Shown: piece after piece, positions 35,171 to 43,477 of the stretch
Layout of the letters: each line of letters starts with the position of its first letter
Position numbering within the stretch: the first letter of the stretch is position 1
Source: Streptococcus macedonicus ACA-DC 198
GTDB lineage: Bacteria > Bacillota > Bacilli > Lactobacillales > Streptococcaceae
Assembly (NCBI GenBank): GCA_000283635.1
Contig: HE613569.1
Coordinates: forward strand, 1,637,501-1,701,500
Reading direction: 5' to 3'
DNA: 64,000 nt
Position numbers and translations under genes: made by a program
The notes under the pieces: generated by a model
Told to the model about the DNA's origin: nothing
Seen by the model: only the letters and a program-made list of their open reading frames with translations
Database searches by the model: none

Positions 35171-36892
35171 TTATTCATCTAATTGACTATTAACATATTT
35201 TTTAACATTTGCTTCGTGATCTTCATAGGTTTCTGTGTAATAAACAGTTCCTGTATTCACATCGGCTACAAAATAGTAGTAATCTGTTGAAGCTGGATTA
35301 ACAGTCGCCTCAATAGCTGATAAGCTTGGACTATCAACTGGACCAGGCATCAAACCAGTATTGGTATAAACATTATACGGTGAATCAATGGATGTGTCAA
35401 TACTTGCATCCGCTGATAATGTCGTTTCTTCACCAAGTTTGCCCATAGCGTACAAAATAGCAATATTACTTTGAAGAGCCATGTTAGCATTTAAACGGTT
35501 GTAAAAGACACTTGCAATATTGCGACGGTCATCATCTGTTGAACCTTCTTTTTCAACTAATGAGGCTAGCGTAAGCACTTCATTGACAGTCATGCCTTTT
35601 TCAGAAATCGTATCATAGTAACTGGACATGTACGAATCCATTGTTGAAATCATTTGCTCAACCAAATCTTCCATAGTTGTATCTTCATAGTAACTATAAG
35701 TAGCTGGGAAAAGATAACCTTCTAATTGATACGTCACCTCATCTGCACTTGGTAAATTCGCTAATAATTTCGGATATTTTTCAACCATTTTTGAAATGAA
35801 TGATTCATCTTGAACAACTGACAAAAAGTCATTTGCTGTGAAAGGTGTTGATGAATCATCATCTGCTGTATTTTTCGTAACAGCTTCTGAAATTTGTTTA
35901 ATAGTATAACCTTCTGTCACCAGAATTTTTCCTAGAGAAGGTTTTTCTGGCCCTGCTGTTCCACCTTGTTTAAGAAGCTTACAGATTTCCTCTAAATCCA
36001 TACTATCTTGTAGGTTATAGTAGCCACTTTGGAAATTACTATAATTTTTGAACTTTGTATAGTAATTAAAGACCGTTGCGCTCCTGATAACGCCAGCTTT
36101 TTCTAGAATTTGTCCGATATATTTGTTCCCCGAACCTTCTGGAATTTCAACGGTAACGTACTCTGTTGATGTGCTATCAAGTGCTCCGACAGCGCTATCA
36201 ACATAGCGATAAACAAAAAATCCAGTTGCTAACAAAGCAATAATAATAGCTGTTACCAAGAACAAGGCAATGCGTCGTGCCAAACTATCTGTTTTGTGGC
36301 GTTTTCTTTTGCGTTTTGTTCCCATGTTTTTCTCCAAGTCTGTATTAGTCTCTGCTGAGCTATTCGCAGCGCTTTCTTCGGCCTGAACATTTTCTTCAGC
36401 TTGCATATCGGAATCAGCAATTTGAGAATCATCGCTTGTAATGTCGTCAGGAATATCTGGAATACCAGCAAAACCGACACCATCTGTTGCTCGGACAAGA
36501 TAACTTTCTTGTTCGTTTTCAGCATTATCCTCTGAATCTGAACCGTTGGGATTGAAAGTTTGATTAATATTTCTCAAAACATCATTAATCTCTTTGTCAT
36601 CTACCGTCGTTTCAATTTGGTTTTCAGCAAGAGCTGTTTGAGTTTTTTCTTCAAGGCGACGCTTTTCTTCACGAATTTCCACCTCTTGGCGCTCTTTTCG
36701 CTCCTCAGCTTCGTATTCTGCCATCAATTCTGCTGTCTTACGCGCAAATTCTTCTGCTTCTTTTTCTTTCTGTTGAAGTTCTAAATCGTGTTGCTTACGC
36801 AAACGGTTGGCTTCTTCTAGCTCAGCTAAAATTTGCTCCTTGAAACTTTTTTCTTTTTGAGTTTTTGGCTTATCGTCATTAAATTCGGTCAA
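35171..36892 (-). CDS. mltG: Endolytic transglycosylase MltG
   Basis: This 573-residue enzyme cuts nascent peptidoglycan strands and works with the peripheral growth machinery. The N-terminal 205 residues are cytoplasmic, Glu/Lys-rich and coiled-coil-like, a streptococcal feature; one membrane helix follows (about 205-230, 'IALFLVTAIIIALLATGFFVY'). The YceG domain outside has the catalytic Glu in 'LASLVEKEGST'. The start is a TTG with AGGAGG 8 nt upstream. A promoter TTGATT-17-TATAAT lies at 36922-36950, with a G8 tract just beyond it. Confidence 0.95.
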   Translation of the reverse strand: MTEFNDDKPKTQKEKSFKEQILAELEEANRLRKQHDLELQQKEKEAEEFARKTAELMAEYEAEERKERQEVEIREEKRRLEEKTQTALAENQIETTVDDKEINDVLRNINQTFNPNGSDSEDNAENEQESYLVRATDGVGFAGIPDIPDDITSDDSQIADSDMQAEENVQAEESAANSSAETNTDLEKNMGTKRKRKRHKTDSLARRIALFLVTAIIIALLATGFFVYRYVDSAVGALDSTSTEYVTVEIPEGSGNKYIGQILEKAGVIRSATVFNYYTKFKNYSNFQSGYYNLQDSMDLEEICKLLKQGGTAGPEKPSLGKILVTEGYTIKQISEAVTKNTADDDSSTPFTANDFLSVVQDESFISKMVEKYPKLLANLPSADEVTYQLEGYLFPATYSYYEDTTMEDLVEQMISTMDSYMSSYYDTISEKGMTVNEVLTLASLVEKEGSTDDDRRNIASVFYNRLNANMALQSNIAILYAMGKLGEETTLSADASIDTSIDSPYNVYTNTGLMPGPVDSPSLSAIEATVNPASTDYYYFVADVNTGTVYYTETYEDHEANVKKYVNSQLDE

Positions 36893-36921
36893 AGCTTATC
36901 CTCCTAATCTTAGTCAATCGC

Positions 36922-36963
36922 CATTATAACCTAAAAACAGCGTAAAATCAACTGACGGGGGGG
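36922..36963 (-). promoter_or_regulatory. mltG promoter with adjacent C8/G8 tract
   Basis: TATAAT at 36922-36927 and TTGATT at 36945-36950, 17-nt spacer. A run of eight G (plus strand) at 36956-36963 lies 5 bp beyond the -35 box. Confidence 0.7.
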
Positions 36964-36988
36964 TTGTTATCTATTCTTAATAATATCA

Positions 36989-37180
36989 TCACTCAATCAT
37001 TGGTGATTCCCAAACCATGTTATACCAACTAGAGCCACCACGGGTAGATTCTGATTCACCTTCATCACTGAAACCATTTCTTTCATAGTAAGAAATTAAA
37101 TTTTCATGACAAGTAAGTGTAATCCCTGTTCGTTTTTGGGCAATTGCTAAATCTTTCATTGTCGCTAGTAAAGCCATTCC
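36989..37180 (-). pseudogene. GNAT acetyltransferase, C-terminal half
   Basis: This is the downstream part of a GNAT N-acetyltransferase cut by IS66. After removal of the element and one 8-bp duplication it joins in frame to the half at 39461 to give 164 residues. This part holds 'GMALLATMKDLAIAQKRTG' and the 'YYERNGF' helix typical of GNAT C-termini. The gene lies between murC and mltG, as in other streptococci. Confidence 0.85.
37173..37180. repeat. IS66 target-site duplication, left copy
   Basis: GCCATTCC, identical to 39461-39468. Confidence 0.95.
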
Positions 37181-37207
37181 GTAACCGCCCAATAACAAAG
37201 TATATTG

Positions 37208-37246
37208 AAAAAGGCTCCAAAGTCCTGTCGACTCTGGAACCTTTTT
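37208..37246 (-). terminator. Terminator inside IS66
   Basis: AAAAAGG-TCCA / TGGAACCTTTTT stem downstream of tnpC. Confidence 0.75.
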
Positions 37247-38811
37247 CTATTTACAAGCTCTCTTAATGTTTTTGTCCCATGGCAAATAAGCCTCTAGCAC
37301 CTCTTTTTTTTTGCGAGTGTCTCCTCGTTAGGTAAGTGTTCTAGAAGATAAGTCATATATTTCTCTGCATCTAGTCCATGTCGCTTAGCAGTTTCTAAAA
37401 GACTCAGAATGACAGCTGTCGACTTGGCTCCCTCAAAGCTCTGAGAAAACAACCACCTTCGCTTTTTTATTTCAAGGCTCAGGCTGAAATAGTCCACTGG
37501 ACTGTTTCACTACGGCCCATCACTAATGTCTTCATTGCCCTTTCAGCTATATTATTGGACAGGACTAAGTCACCATCCGAGAGGACGGTTCGGAAGGTAG
37601 TTTCGTATTTGAGGCTATTCTCTATTGCAGTGCCCAATTTGGAGCCTGGCAAGACGGCCTGATTGCGACACCAGTCAAAGAATTCGTCCATCAAAGGGGC
37701 TAACTCTGTCTGGCGTTTATGTAATCGTTCCTCAGTAGATAAGTCAGCCCAGTCATTCTCCAAGGTAAATAGGCGGTCGCAATAGGCTAAGCCTTTCGCT
37801 CCTAAAGAAGTCTTGTCTGTCTTCTTAGGAGTCGCCTCAAAGAACTTTCGTCTAACATGAGCCCAACAGCCAACCAGTTGAGCCTTGTCTAATTGACGAT
37901 AAGCTGACCACATGTCACAATGAACGTAGCCCGCATAATCCCCAAGAAATTTCTCCACAACCAAGCCACTCCGACGTTTGTCATGATGATAGAGCGTAAT
38001 TCCCTTTTTCTCGTGCTTCCCAGACAAGAAGATCCAGTAGAAGGTCAACTGGCTATCATTTTCTAAGACCTTGTAGGAGGTTTCATCCGCATGGAGAATA
38101 GGCTGCTCTAACAATTTCTCGTGTAACAGGTTATAAATCGGCTCGAAATAATATTGACTAGACTTGATGTGCCAGTTGGCTATTTCCTTCCGACTGATTG
38201 GCAAGCCAAGCTTGTTCCAATCCTCTTCCTGACGGTAATTGGGTACCTTCAGATTGAATTTCTGGTGAATGGTGTGGGCGATGATAGAAGCTGAACCCAA
38301 GCTATGTGCCAAAGGGGTCTTAGGAACGGGAGCCTTGATAATCTTATCGCTTAGATTCTTCTGACTACATGCCTGACACTTGTAGGCGTGTTGAACATGG
38401 TCAATCCGCTTTAATTGTGCGGGAATGAAGACCAATTCTTGTCGTTGAACAGTAGAACCAATCTCTTTCAACTGTCCATGACAGTCTGGACAAGTGCAGT
38501 CTTCGCCCTGTAATTCGTGATGAACAATCTCTGGAGTGAACTGACTAAAAATAGCCTGACGAACTCCCTTAGCTTTCTTGCGTTTATAGGTAATCGTTTC
38601 TGTTTCAACTGGGTAAGTCAGCTTCTTCTTCAGGCAGGATTTCCTCCCCAAACAAGCTCAGCTGACCGGGTTGATGCACTACCTTCTCTGATGATTTTCC
38701 GTAGAGTTTCTGTCTCAGATACTCAACCTGTTCTCGAAGGAGAGTGAGTTCATTAGCCATCATCTCTATCGTTTTTGACTGTGTTTCAATAATTTTTTCT
38801 AGTGATGACAT
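37247..38811 (-). pseudogene. IS66 TnpC transposase, multiply disrupted
   Basis: Three pieces make up a normal IS66 TnpC of about 500 residues. From 38811 it reads MSSLEKIIETQSKTIEMMAN with the leucine-zipper-like start, and shifts frame near 38635 (CCC where CC is expected). The long middle frame (to 37479) holds the zinc-type 'CTCPDCHGQ' and 'CQACSQKNL' and the DDE core ('HADETSY', 'CDMWSAYR', 'NNIAERAMK'). A 53-bp palindrome-containing insert at 37460-37512 then breaks it. The last part, 'LFSQSFEGAKSTAVILSLLE', shifts again in an A9 run. The element cannot make intact TnpC. Confidence 0.9.
37460..37512. repeat. 53-bp insert with a 25-bp near-perfect palindrome
   Basis: TGAAAtAGTCCA-C-TGGACTgTTTCA (37485-37509) is a 12-bp inverted repeat with one mismatch and a 1-nt centre. 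Removing the 53 bp restores 'MGRRWLFSQS' of TnpC, so it seems to be inserted in the gene. Confidence 0.6.
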
Positions 38812-38861
38812 AACCAATCTCCTTCTTTTTATCTCATTATACACAAAGAAAAGCCATGTTT

Positions 38862-39212
38862 TCAATAGAAATCACGACTTTTTGAAACATTTATTTTTGG
38901 GATGATAGAAAATCCCTTCATGAGCCAGTCCACCTGCTCGGAAGTTAGAGCCTTGACCTCTTCTTCATTGCTTGGCCAGGTTAATTTTCCATTTTCAAAA
39001 CGTTTATACAATAACCAAAATCCTTGTCCATCCCAATAAAGAGCCTTGAACCGGTCTTTTCGACCTCCGCAGAAGAGATAGACCTGACCGGAGAAGGGAT
39101 CCAGATTGAATTGACTTTTGACAAGGTAGGCGAGAGAATCAATCCCTTGACGCATATCCGTTTTCCCGCAAACCAAGTAGACTTGACCTAAATCACTGAG
39201 CCGGATTGTCAT
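38862..39212 (-). CDS. tnpB: IS66 accessory protein TnpB
   Basis: This 116-residue IS66 Orf2 protein has 'YLVCGKTDMRQGIDSLAYLV', 'LFCGGRKDRFKALYWDGQGFWLLYKRFE' (in two blocks) and the end 'DWLMKGF'. It is needed for IS66 transposition; the mechanism is unknown. It overlaps the tnpA-like ORF by 20 nt and tnpC's extended frame by 4 nt. Confidence 0.95.
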   Translation of the reverse strand: MTIRLSDLGQVYLVCGKTDMRQGIDSLAYLVKSQFNLDPFSGQVYLFCGGRKDRFKALYWDGQGFWLLYKRFENGKLTWPSNEEEVKALTSEQVDWLMKGFSIIPKINVSKSRDFY

Positions 39213-39378
39213 AGAACAGTACCTTATCCAAGATTGTTTCCAATACCTCTTGGTTGATAGAGTGAAAGAATGTGAGTTCTACTTTTTCGAGACGAATCTT
39301 CATCAGAATCTCATTTCTACTTTTCTTTTCAAAGCGTCGCGATTTGGGAACAGTCAATGGGACGATAGGTTGTGACAT
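39193..39378 (-). CDS. IS66 TnpA-like small ORF
   Basis: This 61-residue basic protein starts after GGAGG and is the first gene of the IS66 operon. It matches the position of TnpA, which has a DNA-binding role, but it is short and I see no clear helix-turn-helix. Confidence 0.7.
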   Translation of the reverse strand: MSQPIVPLTVPKSRRFEKKSRNEILMKIRLEKVELTFFHSINQEVLETILDKVLFYDNPAQ

Positions 39379-39460
39379 AAAAAATCCTCCAGTTTGTTTT
39401 TTATAACAGTATACTGGAGGAAGGAGTGATTGGATAGATACCTTGTTATTGGGCGGTTAC

Positions 39461-39468
39461 GCCATTCC
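39461..39468. repeat. IS66 target-site duplication, right copy
   Basis: GCCATTCC, identical to 37173-37180. Confidence 0.95.
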
Positions 39469-39771
39469 AATGCCTTGTCCTTTAAAATCTGGAGATACCG
39501 AAAGGCTTGTGACTGCAATAAATCCGCCGTTAACTGGATTTGAAATAACCTGATGGAATAAATCATCTGTTAAATAGCGTTGAAAAATGGCAGGTTCTTC
39601 AACATAGCCACAAATCTTTCCGTCAATCTCAGCTACTAAAAAAGTATCTGGAATAGTCAGAATGCGTTCCTTCATATCTTTTAGGTTTGCTGCTTCTTCT
39701 GCAGAGAAATTCTCGCGTTCAATAGCTATAATATCTTGCAAATCCTCAAGACATACATTCCTTATCATCAT
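39461..39771 (-). pseudogene. GNAT acetyltransferase, N-terminal half
   Basis: From 39771 it reads MMIRNVCLEDLQDIIAIE and includes the acetyl-CoA loop region 'VSPDFKGQGIGMA', where IS66 interrupts it. AAGGTGA precedes the start. The ISL3 copy lies 40 bp upstream and removes the native upstream region, so this gene has been hit twice. Confidence 0.88.
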
Positions 39772-39803
39772 AGAATCACCTTCAAAAGAAAAAGAGCTCT
39801 TTG

Positions 39804-39811
39804 CTCCTTTT
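39804..39811. repeat. ISL3 target-site duplication, left copy
   Basis: CTCCTTTT, identical to 41227-41234. Confidence 0.93.
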
Positions 39812-41226
39812 GGCTCTATAATTTCTGTAGTGGGTAAATCCACTGTAGAGATTATGGAGCCTTTTTTAGTGTAGAAAAAAAGTCCCATATGACCTATAAT
39901 GAAAAGCGACTAAACTCATATTAGAAAGGGTTCATATGGAACAACTAAATCTTATCACAAATTTTCTCAGAATTAAAGACAAAAATATCACTATCACTGA
40001 TGAATATAATATGGGGACTCACTTAGAACTCCACGGTCACTTGGACTACACAGCCCCTAAATGCCCAAAATGCAAGGGACAAATGGCTAAGTACGACTAC
40101 CAGAAAACTTCTAAAATCCCCTACCTAGAAACTGCTGGCTACCCTTTGCTTATCCGTCTTCGAAAGCGTCGTTTCAAGTGTAAAGATTGCGGAAAAATGG
40201 CGGTAGCTGAAACTCCTCTTGTCAAGAAAAACCACCAAATCTCTGTCGCTGTTAACCAGAAGATCGCTCAATTACTCATCGAAAATCAAGCAATGCAACA
40301 GATTGCACACAGGCTATCTATCTCAACATCGTCAGTTATGAGAAAGCTCAATGAGTTCAAGTTTGAAACGGATTGGAATACCCTACCCGAGGTGATGAGC
40401 TGGGACGAGTATGCCTTCAAGAAGGGGAAAATGAGCTTCATCGCTCAAGATTTCGACTCCCTAAATGTCATCGCCATTCTCGACGGAAGAACCCAAGCAA
40501 CCATCCGAAACCACTTTCTACGCTATCCTAGAAAGGTTAGAAATCGGGTCAAAGTGATTACCATGGATATGTTTAGTCCCTATTATCAACTTGCTAAACA
40601 GCTTTTTCCGAATGCAAAAATTGTACTCGATCGCTTTCATATCGTGCAACACCTTAGTCGTGCTATGAACCGTGTCCGTATTCAAATTATGAATCAATTC
40701 GACAGAAAATCCCAGGAATACCGAGCCTTGAAACGTTACTGGAAATTGATACAACAAGATAGCCGTAAACTCAGCGATAAACGATTTTATCGTCCTATGT
40801 TTCGAATGCATTTGACTAACAAGGAAATCCTAGAAAAACTCCTATCCTACTCAGATGAACTACGACAGCACTATGAACTCTATCAGCTTCTCTTATATCA
40901 TTTCCAAGAGAAAAACTCAGATCATTTCTTTGACCTCATCGAACAGGAAATAGCCACTGTTAATCCTATTTTCCAGACGGTATTTAAGACATTTTTAAAG
41001 GATAAGGACAAGGTTTTAAACGCCATGGAATTGCCTTATTCCAACGCCAAACTGGAAGCTACCAATAATCTCATCAAAGTCATTAAGAGAAATGCCTTTG
41101 GTTTCAGGAACTTTGAAAACTTTAAAAAACGGATTTTGATTGCTTTGAACATAAAGAAAGAGAGAGCGAAGTTCGTCCTCTCTAGGTGTTAGCTTTTCAT
41201 CTACCCACTACAGTTGACAAAGAGCC
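39812..41226 (+). mobile_element. ISL3-family insertion sequence
   Basis: This 1415-bp element has inverted repeats GGCTCT-T----CTGTAGTGGGTA at both ends, typical of IS1167/IS1193-type elements of streptococci. An 8-bp duplication CTCCTTTT flanks it. It carries one intact transposase and looks potentially active. It sits in the murC-GNAT intergenic space. Confidence 0.96.
39936..41192 (+). CDS. ISL3-family transposase
   Basis: This 418-residue transposase has an N-terminal zinc finger ('CPKCKGQM' and 'RFKCKDCGKM'), a helix-turn-helix near residues 110-140 and the DDE domain with Asp in 'SWDEYAF', Asp in 'ITMDMFSPYY' and Glu in 'NAKLEATNNLIK'. The length is normal, with no frameshift. AAAGGG precedes the ATG. 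Confidence 0.96.
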   Translation: MEQLNLITNFLRIKDKNITITDEYNMGTHLELHGHLDYTAPKCPKCKGQMAKYDYQKTSKIPYLETAGYPLLIRLRKRRFKCKDCGKMAVAETPLVKKNHQISVAVNQKIAQLLIENQAMQQIAHRLSISTSSVMRKLNEFKFETDWNTLPEVMSWDEYAFKKGKMSFIAQDFDSLNVIAILDGRTQATIRNHFLRYPRKVRNRVKVITMDMFSPYYQLAKQLFPNAKIVLDRFHIVQHLSRAMNRVRIQIMNQFDRKSQEYRALKRYWKLIQQDSRKLSDKRFYRPMFRMHLTNKEILEKLLSYSDELRQHYELYQLLLYHFQEKNSDHFFDLIEQEIATVNPIFQTVFKTFLKDKDKVLNAMELPYSNAKLEATNNLIKVIKRNAFGFRNFENFKKRILIALNIKKERAKFVLSRC

Positions 41227-41234
41227 CTCCTTTT
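41227..41234. repeat. ISL3 target-site duplication, right copy
   Basis: CTCCTTTT, identical to 39804-39811. Confidence 0.93.
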
Positions 41235-41246
41235 CACCACAGTTTT

Positions 41247-42578
41247 TTATTGCGTATTATTAGCCAAGTTTGCTAACAATTCTTCAAAAGAACGTTCATA
41301 CATTTGGATATCACCAGCCCCCATGAAAACATAAACAGCATTATCATGGTCAAGTAATGGTGATACATTTTCAAGACTAATCACCTTAGCTGATTTTTGG
41401 ATTTTACTAGCCAAATCTTCGACTTTAACGTCACCGTGGTCAACTTCCCGTGCTGAACCATAGATTGGTGCCAAGTAAACAGAATCTGCTTGGTTCAAAG
41501 CATCCGCAAAGTCATCCAAAAGGGCAATTGTACGTGTGAATGTGTGTGGTTGGAAAATCGCTACAATTTCCTTGCTTGGATATTTTTGGCGAGCAGCATC
41601 AAGTGTCGCAATGATTTCAGTTGGATGGTGTGCAAAATCGTCGATAATAGTCGTGTTATTAATTACTTTTTCAGTAAAACGACGTTTAACCCCTGCAAAT
41701 GTCTTCATATGCTCTGCTACCAATTTCATATCAATACCAGCGATATAAAGATTGGCAACAACAGCAGTCGCATTCAAAATATTGTGGCGACCAAATGCTG
41801 GAAGATGGAATGAACCAAGTTCTTCATCACCGTGTTTCACTTTGAAAGCAGAACCGTTTGTTGTGCGAACAATATCGTAGGCAACAAAGTCATCTGTATC
41901 TTTGAATCCATAGTAGTAGATATTAGCGTCTGACGTAATTTTACGAAGATAAGCATCATCACCATACAAGAACAAAGCTTTTTGAACTTGTTTTGCATAA
42001 TCATTAAAGGCATCAAAAACATCGTCAATGCTCTTGAAATAATCAGGGTGGTCAAAGTCAATATTTGTAATAATAGAATATTCTGGGTGATAAGGCATGA
42101 AATGACGTTGGTATTCATCAGACTCAAAAACAAAATAGTTGCTGTTAGCTGACCCACGACCAGTACCATCACCAATCAAATAAGAGGTATCTGTAATATT
42201 TTTTAATACATGTGACAATAAACCTGTTGTTGATGTTTTTCCGTGTGCACCTGCAACACCAAAACTTGTGAATTGGCGCATGAAATCACCTAGGAATTCG
42301 TGATATCTTTTGAATTTAAAGCCATTATTAACGGCATAGGCAATTTCAACATTATTATCTTCATGGAAAGCATTACCGGCAATTAATTCAACGTCTGATG
42401 TGATATTATCTTCAGAAAATGACAAGATTTTAATACCTGCTTGTTCTAAACCACGTTGTGTAAAGTAATATTTACTAACGTCACTCCCTTGAACCTTATG
42501 TCCCATTTGGTGCAACATTAAGGCAAGGGCACTCATACCAGACCCTTTAATTCCGATAAAATGATAGGTTTTAGACAT
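41247..42578 (-). CDS. murC: UDP-N-acetylmuramate--L-alanine ligase
   Basis: This 443-residue ligase adds L-alanine to UDP-MurNAc in the cytoplasm, the first peptide step of wall precursor synthesis. The ATP loop is '[10 protein letters not shown]', the N-terminal Rossmann part '[14 protein letters not shown]', and the substrate region '[10 protein letters not shown]'. GAGGAG precedes the ATG. An unknown gene lies 34 bp upstream, probably in the same transcript. Confidence 0.97.
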   Translation of the reverse strand: MSKTYHFIGIKGSGMSALALMLHQMGHKVQGSDVSKYYFTQRGLEQAGIKILSFSEDNITSDVELIAGNAFHEDNNVEIAYAVNNGFKFKRYHEFLGDFMRQFTSFGVAGAHGKTSTTGLLSHVLKNITDTSYLIGDGTGRGSANSNYFVFESDEYQRHFMPYHPEYSIITNIDFDHPDYFKSIDDVFDAFNDYAKQVQKALFLYGDDAYLRKITSDANIYYYGFKDTDDFVAYDIVRTTNGSAFKVKHGDEELGSFHLPAFGRHNILNATAVVANLYIAGIDMKLVAEHMKTFAGVKRRFTEKVINNTTIIDDFAHHPTEIIATLDAARQKYPSKEIVAIFQPHTFTRTIALLDDFADALNQADSVYLAPIYGSAREVDHGDVKVEDLASKIQKSAKVISLENVSPLLDHDNAVYVFMGAGDIQMYERSFEELLANLANNTQ

Positions 42579-42612
42579 TTTTTCTCCTCTATATTAATAA
42601 CTGCTAGGCAGT

Positions 42613-43209
42613 TTAATTAGCGTCATCAAAGCGTGTCAAATTTAACTCTTGAGCAACTTTGTGCTCTCTTTGGCTTTGTTGAGCTTCCTTATTGTAAATT
42701 TGGCTACATTTCAAGAAATCATAGTTATTTTTCTTTGGTTTTGGTACAGAAGAATTATCTGGCTCTTTATACGTTACGGGAATCTCTGCCAAGATATAGT
42801 CCTCTTGATGCATTTTTTCTGTTAGATGACTAAGTTTATTAGTCGGTTTAGCAGGAGCTTTAGGCAGCGTCACCTTTAATTGTTGCTGAAAATTTGCTTT
42901 TGACGGCATCTTTTTAACGTCGTTAGATAGGTAAGCTTGACGTTTTTTCTTAATATCTCGTCTTGCTTCATCACGCGCTAATTCCGCATAAGATTTACCT
43001 TCGCTAACTGTTTTTATGCGCTCTGCATCGTTTTCTGTCTTGCCAACAAAATTATAGTCTTTAGTAACGTCATCGTAGTCCTTTTCATGATAAGTTCCAT
43101 GAATATTGGTAATTAAATCTTCGTTTTCGTATAAAGCCATTGCTTTTGGTGGTTTACTTACTGGCACACCATCAGCAACTAAGGGAAAGCGTCTTACAGT
43201 TTTACTCAC
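42613..43209 (-). CDS. Uncharacterised hydrophilic protein
   Basis: I do not recognise this 198-residue protein. It is hydrophilic and Lys-rich with a basic pI, without membrane segments or a signal peptide. It starts at GTG (AAGGAAG upstream), giving MSKTVRRFPLV. 'SYAELARDEARRDIKKKRQAYL' looks like a helical, possibly nucleic-acid-contacting stretch. It lies between a SNF2 helicase gene and murC, an arrangement found in other streptococci by my recollection. Confidence 0.7.
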   Translation of the reverse strand: MSKTVRRFPLVADGVPVSKPPKAMALYENEDLITNIHGTYHEKDYDDVTKDYNFVGKTENDAERIKTVSEGKSYAELARDEARRDIKKKRQAYLSNDVKKMPSKANFQQQLKVTLPKAPAKPTNKLSHLTEKMHQEDYILAEIPVTYKEPDNSSVPKPKKNNYDFLKCSQIYNKEAQQSQREHKVAQELNLTRFDDAN

Positions 43210-43477
43210 AGCGTCACTTCCTTTCTTAACACACTATGCTAATTAATTATCATCACTCACTAAGAAATCAAGTAAATAGTCACTACCATGACCTGCGTCC
43301 TAGTAACTAAAAGCTTCTATCTCTAATCTCATCTCAAAATAGACTGAGAAGCCGAAATTAGTTCAAATCAAGCCCCAACTTTGTAGCATTTTTATTATAA
43401 ACTAATTCAGGTATTTTTTCAAAGTTTTCATAAAAGAAAGTCAGTCTTTCATCGCTGAAAAACTGACGTTAAGATGA
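43210..43477. other. Intergenic region, 268 bp
   Basis: It holds the terminator of the SNF2 gene (43440-43467) and probably the promoter of the unknown gene at 43209. I see no ORF or recognised RNA in the rest. Confidence 0.5.
43440..43467 (-). terminator. SNF2 gene terminator
   Basis: GTCAGT / ACTGAC stem followed by TTTCTTTT on the minus strand. Confidence 0.65.

Larger units (their letters stand above)
37181..39460 (-). mobile_element. IS66-family insertion sequence in a GNAT gene
   Basis: This 2280-bp element is bounded by inverted repeats GTAACCGCCCAATAACAA(A/G)GTAT, one mismatch over 23 bp. An 8-bp duplication (GCCATTCC) flanks both ends, as the family makes. It carries tnpA-like, tnpB and a broken tnpC, all on the minus strand, and a terminator hairpin near its end (37208-37246). 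Confidence 0.97.

Noticed and set aside
36893..36988. Small RNA between mltG and the GNAT remnant
   Set aside because: Only the mltG promoter, the G8 tract and no terminator pair are visible.
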